Source: JBDTGE01 sp050742975 (lineage in GTDB: Bacteria; Actinomycetota; Actinomycetes; Mycobacteriales; Jatrophihabitantaceae). From it: 9,156 nt of DNA. Within the stretch, counting starts at the first letter, position 1. Each line of letters opens with the position of its first letter. The position numbers and the translations under genes were made by a program. The notes beneath the pieces are model-generated. The model ran no database searches. It was not told the DNA's origin and saw only the letters and a program-made list of their open reading frames with translations. Positions 7,465 to 9,156 of the stretch are shown piece by piece. The stretch lies in NCBI GenBank assembly GCA_050742975.1, contig JBOGDQ010000326.1, positions 1 to 9,156 of the forward strand, written 5' to 3'.

Positions 7465-8246
7465 GCGCCGAGGGCCTGGACGTCCGGCTGGTCTGCGGCG
7501 CGAGCGGGGCCTGGCTGGCGGTGCTCGCGTGCACCGGTCGCGCTCCCTGGACGGTCGCCGCGGTCGCGTTCGCGGCGATCGTGGTCGGTGCAGGCGCGCT
7601 CGCGGCGGCGAGCCGCGGTGGCGGTGGCAATGGCGGCCGTGGCGCAGCGGCTGTCGCCCTCGTGGCGTTCTGCGTCGCACTGGTGCTGATCCCGTTTGCC
7701 GGACGGCTGTTCCGGGCGCGGGCCTCCCCGCTGAGCGGGCTCGCGTCGGCACGGACGTCGATCACGGCGGACCTGACGTTGACGACCGACCCGCACCCGC
7801 TGGCGGCGAACGGTGTGGCCGGCGCACCCAGGGTGGCGGCGCCCGCCGACGCCGATGCGGTCATGGTCACCGGCGTCCGACACCGGGTCGACGGCCAGGT
7901 GCTCGTCCTCGCGCCCGCGGCGGGGTGGCTCGGACTCCTGCCCGGCCAGCGGGTGCGCATCGACGGCGTCCTGCAGCCGCCCCTCGATCCGGGCGCGATG
8001 TCGGTGACCCTGTCCGCCCGCGCGCCGCCGGAGCTGCTGGGCCGGCCGCCGTGGTGGCAGCGGGCCGCGGGCGTCGTTCGCGCGGATCTGCGGCGGGCCT
8101 CTGCCGGCCTGCCCGACCAGGTGCGCGGCCTGCTGCCCGGCCTGATCGACGGCGACACCAGCCGGCTCGATCCGGTGCTTTCGGAGCGGTTCAAGCTGGC
8201 CGGGCTGACCCATCTGGTCGCGGTGTCCGGAACGATTGAACAGTAG
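7461..8246 (+). CDS. comEC: ComEC/Rec2 DNA-uptake channel, N-terminal fragment cut by an integrated element
   Basis: Starts at GTG 7461, sharing GTGA with the comEA stop, and runs 261 codons to TAG 8244-8246. Full ComEC proteins are about three times longer: N-terminal helices, a DUF4131 OB-like domain, the Competence channel domain and often a beta-lactamase-fold nuclease. Present here are hydrophobic segments near 12-26, 29-50 and 62-80, the extracytoplasmic OB-like region (about 100-190, including VMVTGVRHRVDGQVLV and LLPGQRVRIDGVL), then VRGLLPGLIDGD (222-232) and the start of the channel domain, FKLAGLTHLVAVSGT (244-258). Homologues continue SGTN followed by hydrophobic helices; here the sequence changes to IEQ-stop, and local GC content falls to about 39% (8231-8261). 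The channel and nuclease are therefore missing. The rest of the gene should lie beyond the inserted element, outside the window. The fragment is unlikely to transport DNA. Confidence 0.9.
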   Translation: MSAEGLDVRLVCGASGAWLAVLACTGRAPWTVAAVAFAAIVVGAGALAAASRGGGGNGGRGAAAVALVAFCVALVLIPFAGRLFRARASPLSGLASARTSITADLTLTTDPHPLAANGVAGAPRVAAPADADAVMVTGVRHRVDGQVLVLAPAAGWLGLLPGQRVRIDGVLQPPLDPGAMSVTLSARAPPELLGRPPWWQRAAGVVRADLRRASAGLPDQVRGLLPGLIDGDTSRLDPVLSERFKLAGLTHLVAVSGTIEQ

Positions 8247-8261
8247 CTATAGTCATGCGTT
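8210..8261. other. Attachment-site junction (attL or attR) between comEC and the integrated element
   Basis: To the left is host comEC coding sequence for the conserved THLVAVSGT motif. To the right the frame hits a stop within four codons and base composition turns AT-rich. The host identity ends between about 8226 (TCC of Ser) and 8237. The GGA and ACG codons at 8229-8234 still encode the expected Gly-Thr, so the crossover lies in or next to them. Serine integrases need only a short shared core, often two bases, so the exact crossover cannot be fixed from one junction. The adjacent integrase gene is the usual arrangement for attP. Confidence 0.75.
8248..8253 (+). promoter_or_regulatory. Integrase -10 box, leaderless, beside the att junction
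   Basis: TATAGT matches the -10 consensus closely and ends 8 nt before the integrase ATG at 8262, so the transcript would begin at or within a couple of bases of the start codon; no Shine-Dalgarno sequence is present. A -35 at normal spacing would fall at about 8224-8230, in comEC-derived or core sequence, and none matches TTGACA. TTGAAC at 8236-8241 is too close (6 bp) to serve. Confidence 0.5.
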
Positions 8262-9156
8262 ATGGCAACCCGACACGGCACGGCGCGGCGCGCAACCACC
8301 TATGAGCGAGTATCCCTGGACCGGCGCGACGTTCGCCGATCCGTGACCGAGCAGCGCGACGACAACATGGGCACCGTAGAGCGCGAGGCATGGGCGTACG
8401 TGGACGATGGGCGGCCGTTCGTAGACAACGACCGTTCCGCGTCCCGCTACGCGAAGAAAACGCGGCCGGGGTATGTGCGGCTCGTAGAGTTCGTCACGGC
8501 CGGGTTCTGTGACGTCGTCGTGGTGTGGGAGCTGTCCCGACTGTCACGTGACCTGGGGGCGCTCGTCGCGTTCCGTGATCTGTGCCGCGACCGTGGCGTG
8601 CTGTGGTCGATCGGTGGCCGCACCTATGACCCGTCCGACGAGCGCGACACGCTCCCTCTGATCGTGCAAGCCTGCCAAGCTGAGGGCGAGTCCGCGAACA
8701 CGTCGAAGCGGGTACGGCGCGGGATGAACGCGAACGCTGCAGCCGGCCGGCCGCACGGACGGCTCACGTACGGGTACCGGCGCGAGTACGACCCGACGAC
8801 GAAGGCGTTTATACGTCAGGTTGTCGACGACGACCAGGCCACGATCCTGCACGAAATCTCGGACCGGTTCCTGACGGGTGAAGCGTTCTACAGCATCGCC
8901 CGCGACCTGACCGGACGCGGCGTGCCGTCCCCTGCCGGTGGCGTGAAGTGGCATCCGACGAACTGCGCACGGCTGATGCGTAACCGCGCCTACGTCGCGC
9001 AGCGCGTCCAGAACGGCGACGTGGTCGCCGATGCGGTGTGGCCGGCGATCTTCGACGGCACGACGTGGGCTGAGCTGCAGGGCAAGCTCGACGACCCGAC
9101 ACGGCGCACACGGAAAGAGCCCGCGATCCGGTACCTGTTGACCGGGTTCGCGACGT
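8262..9156 (+). CDS. Large serine recombinase (phage-type integrase), 3' end outside window
   Basis: 298 complete codons from ATG 8262, still open at the last base. Serine integrases cut attP and attB with a nucleophilic serine and exchange strands by subunit rotation. The N-terminal resolvase-like catalytic domain shows YERVS (14-18) with Ser18 as the expected nucleophile and Arg16 beside it, SVTEQRDDN (27-35), DNDRSASRY (55-63), RPGY (68-71) and VVVWELSRLSRD (86-97) with the active-site arginines; QACQAEGESANTSKRVRRG (136-154) fits the long linking helix. The Recombinase DNA-binding domain follows, with GRLTYGYRR (166-174), IARDLTGRGVPSPAGG (212-227) and CARLMRNRAYVAQRV (235-249). RYLLTGFAT (290-298) normally comes just before the first cysteine of the zinc-ribbon domain, so that domain and the coiled coil should follow outside the window. 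All catalytic residues that can be checked are present, so the enzyme looks active. It reads away from the comEC break. Confidence 0.94.
   Translation, partial: MATRHGTARRATTYERVSLDRRDVRRSVTEQRDDNMGTVEREAWAYVDDGRPFVDNDRSASRYAKKTRPGYVRLVEFVTAGFCDVVVVWELSRLSRDLGALVAFRDLCRDRGVLWSIGGRTYDPSDERDTLPLIVQACQAEGESANTSKRVRRGMNANAAAGRPHGRLTYGYRREYDPTTKAFIRQVVDDDQATILHEISDRFLTGEAFYSIARDLTGRGVPSPAGGVKWHPTNCARLMRNRAYVAQRVQNGDVVADAVWPAIFDGTTWAELQGKLDDPTRRTRKEPAIRYLLTGFAT

Larger units (their letters stand above)
8231..9156. mobile_element. Left end of a serine-integrase prophage or integrative element inserted in comEC
   Basis: Everything right of the comEC break appears foreign: an AT-rich junction, then a large serine recombinase whose codons include AAA, TTT and ATA, which are scarce in the host genes of this window. 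The integrase lies at the element edge and reads inward. No other element gene is in view because the window stops inside the integrase, so phage, ICE and simple genomic island cannot be told apart. The left boundary is approximate (8226-8237). Confidence 0.8.

Noticed and set aside
8226..8261. tRNA gene fragment as the integration target
   Set aside because: No tRNA-like arms or T-loop sequence at the junction; the left side is plainly comEC coding sequence.
8255..8305. ATG at 8255 as integrase start or small leader peptide
   Set aside because: It is in another frame and reaches a stop after 16 codons; the ATG at 8262 opens directly into the YERVS catalytic motif.
8544..8954. Minus-strand open frame opposite the integrase (136 codons)
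   Set aside because: The opposite strand carries clear serine recombinase motifs across the same bases; this frame has no recognisable features.

Overview
This is chromosomal DNA of a high-GC actinobacterium. The evidence is very GC-rich codon use in every host gene, GTG start codons, -10 boxes placed directly before start codons (leaderless style), and a run of leucyl-tRNA synthetase, DegV, comEA and comEC genes, a grouping familiar from Actinomycetota. An MptB-like polyprenol-phosphate-mannose transferase points to a lineage that makes mannosylated lipids or related cell-wall glycans. I cannot name the genus from this window.

Layout: (1) positions 1-2395, plus strand: leuS without its 5' end (HIGH motif outside the window); (2) 2431-4017, minus strand: a 528-residue polytopic membrane protein with a large C-terminal domain, conserved but uncharacterised; (3) 4104-4952, plus strand: a DegV/FakB fatty-acid-binding protein, divergent from gene 2 across an 86-bp promoter gap; (4) 4872-6365, minus strand: an MptB-like GT-C mannosyltransferase whose 3' end overlaps degV by 81 bp; (5) 6517-7464, plus strand: comEA, divergent from gene 4; (6) 7461-8246, plus strand: the first third of comEC, coupled to comEA by a GTGA overlap; (7) 8262 to the window end, plus strand: a large serine recombinase (phage or ICE-type integrase) whose reading frame is still open at the last base.

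The main observation is at about 8226-8262. comEC runs normally into its conserved HLxAVSGT motif and then changes within a few bases to AT-rich, non-homologous sequence, a stop codon, and the integrase start. The simplest reading is that a serine-integrase prophage or integrative element has inserted into comEC, the DNA-uptake channel gene, using a highly conserved coding segment as attB. The window ends inside the integrase, so the cargo, the other attachment site and the 3' part of comEC all lie to the right. A good -10 box (TATAGT) sits only about 14 bp inside the element, 8 bp before the integrase ATG. Any -35 contact of this promoter would therefore come from host comEC DNA in the integrated state and from the other attP arm in the circular state.

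The host genes serve translation (leuS), lipid handling (degV), envelope glycosylation (mptB-like, perhaps the 2431-4017 gene) and DNA uptake (comEA/comEC). There is no gene-free stretch longer than about 150 bp, and I saw no tRNA, rRNA or CRISPR array.
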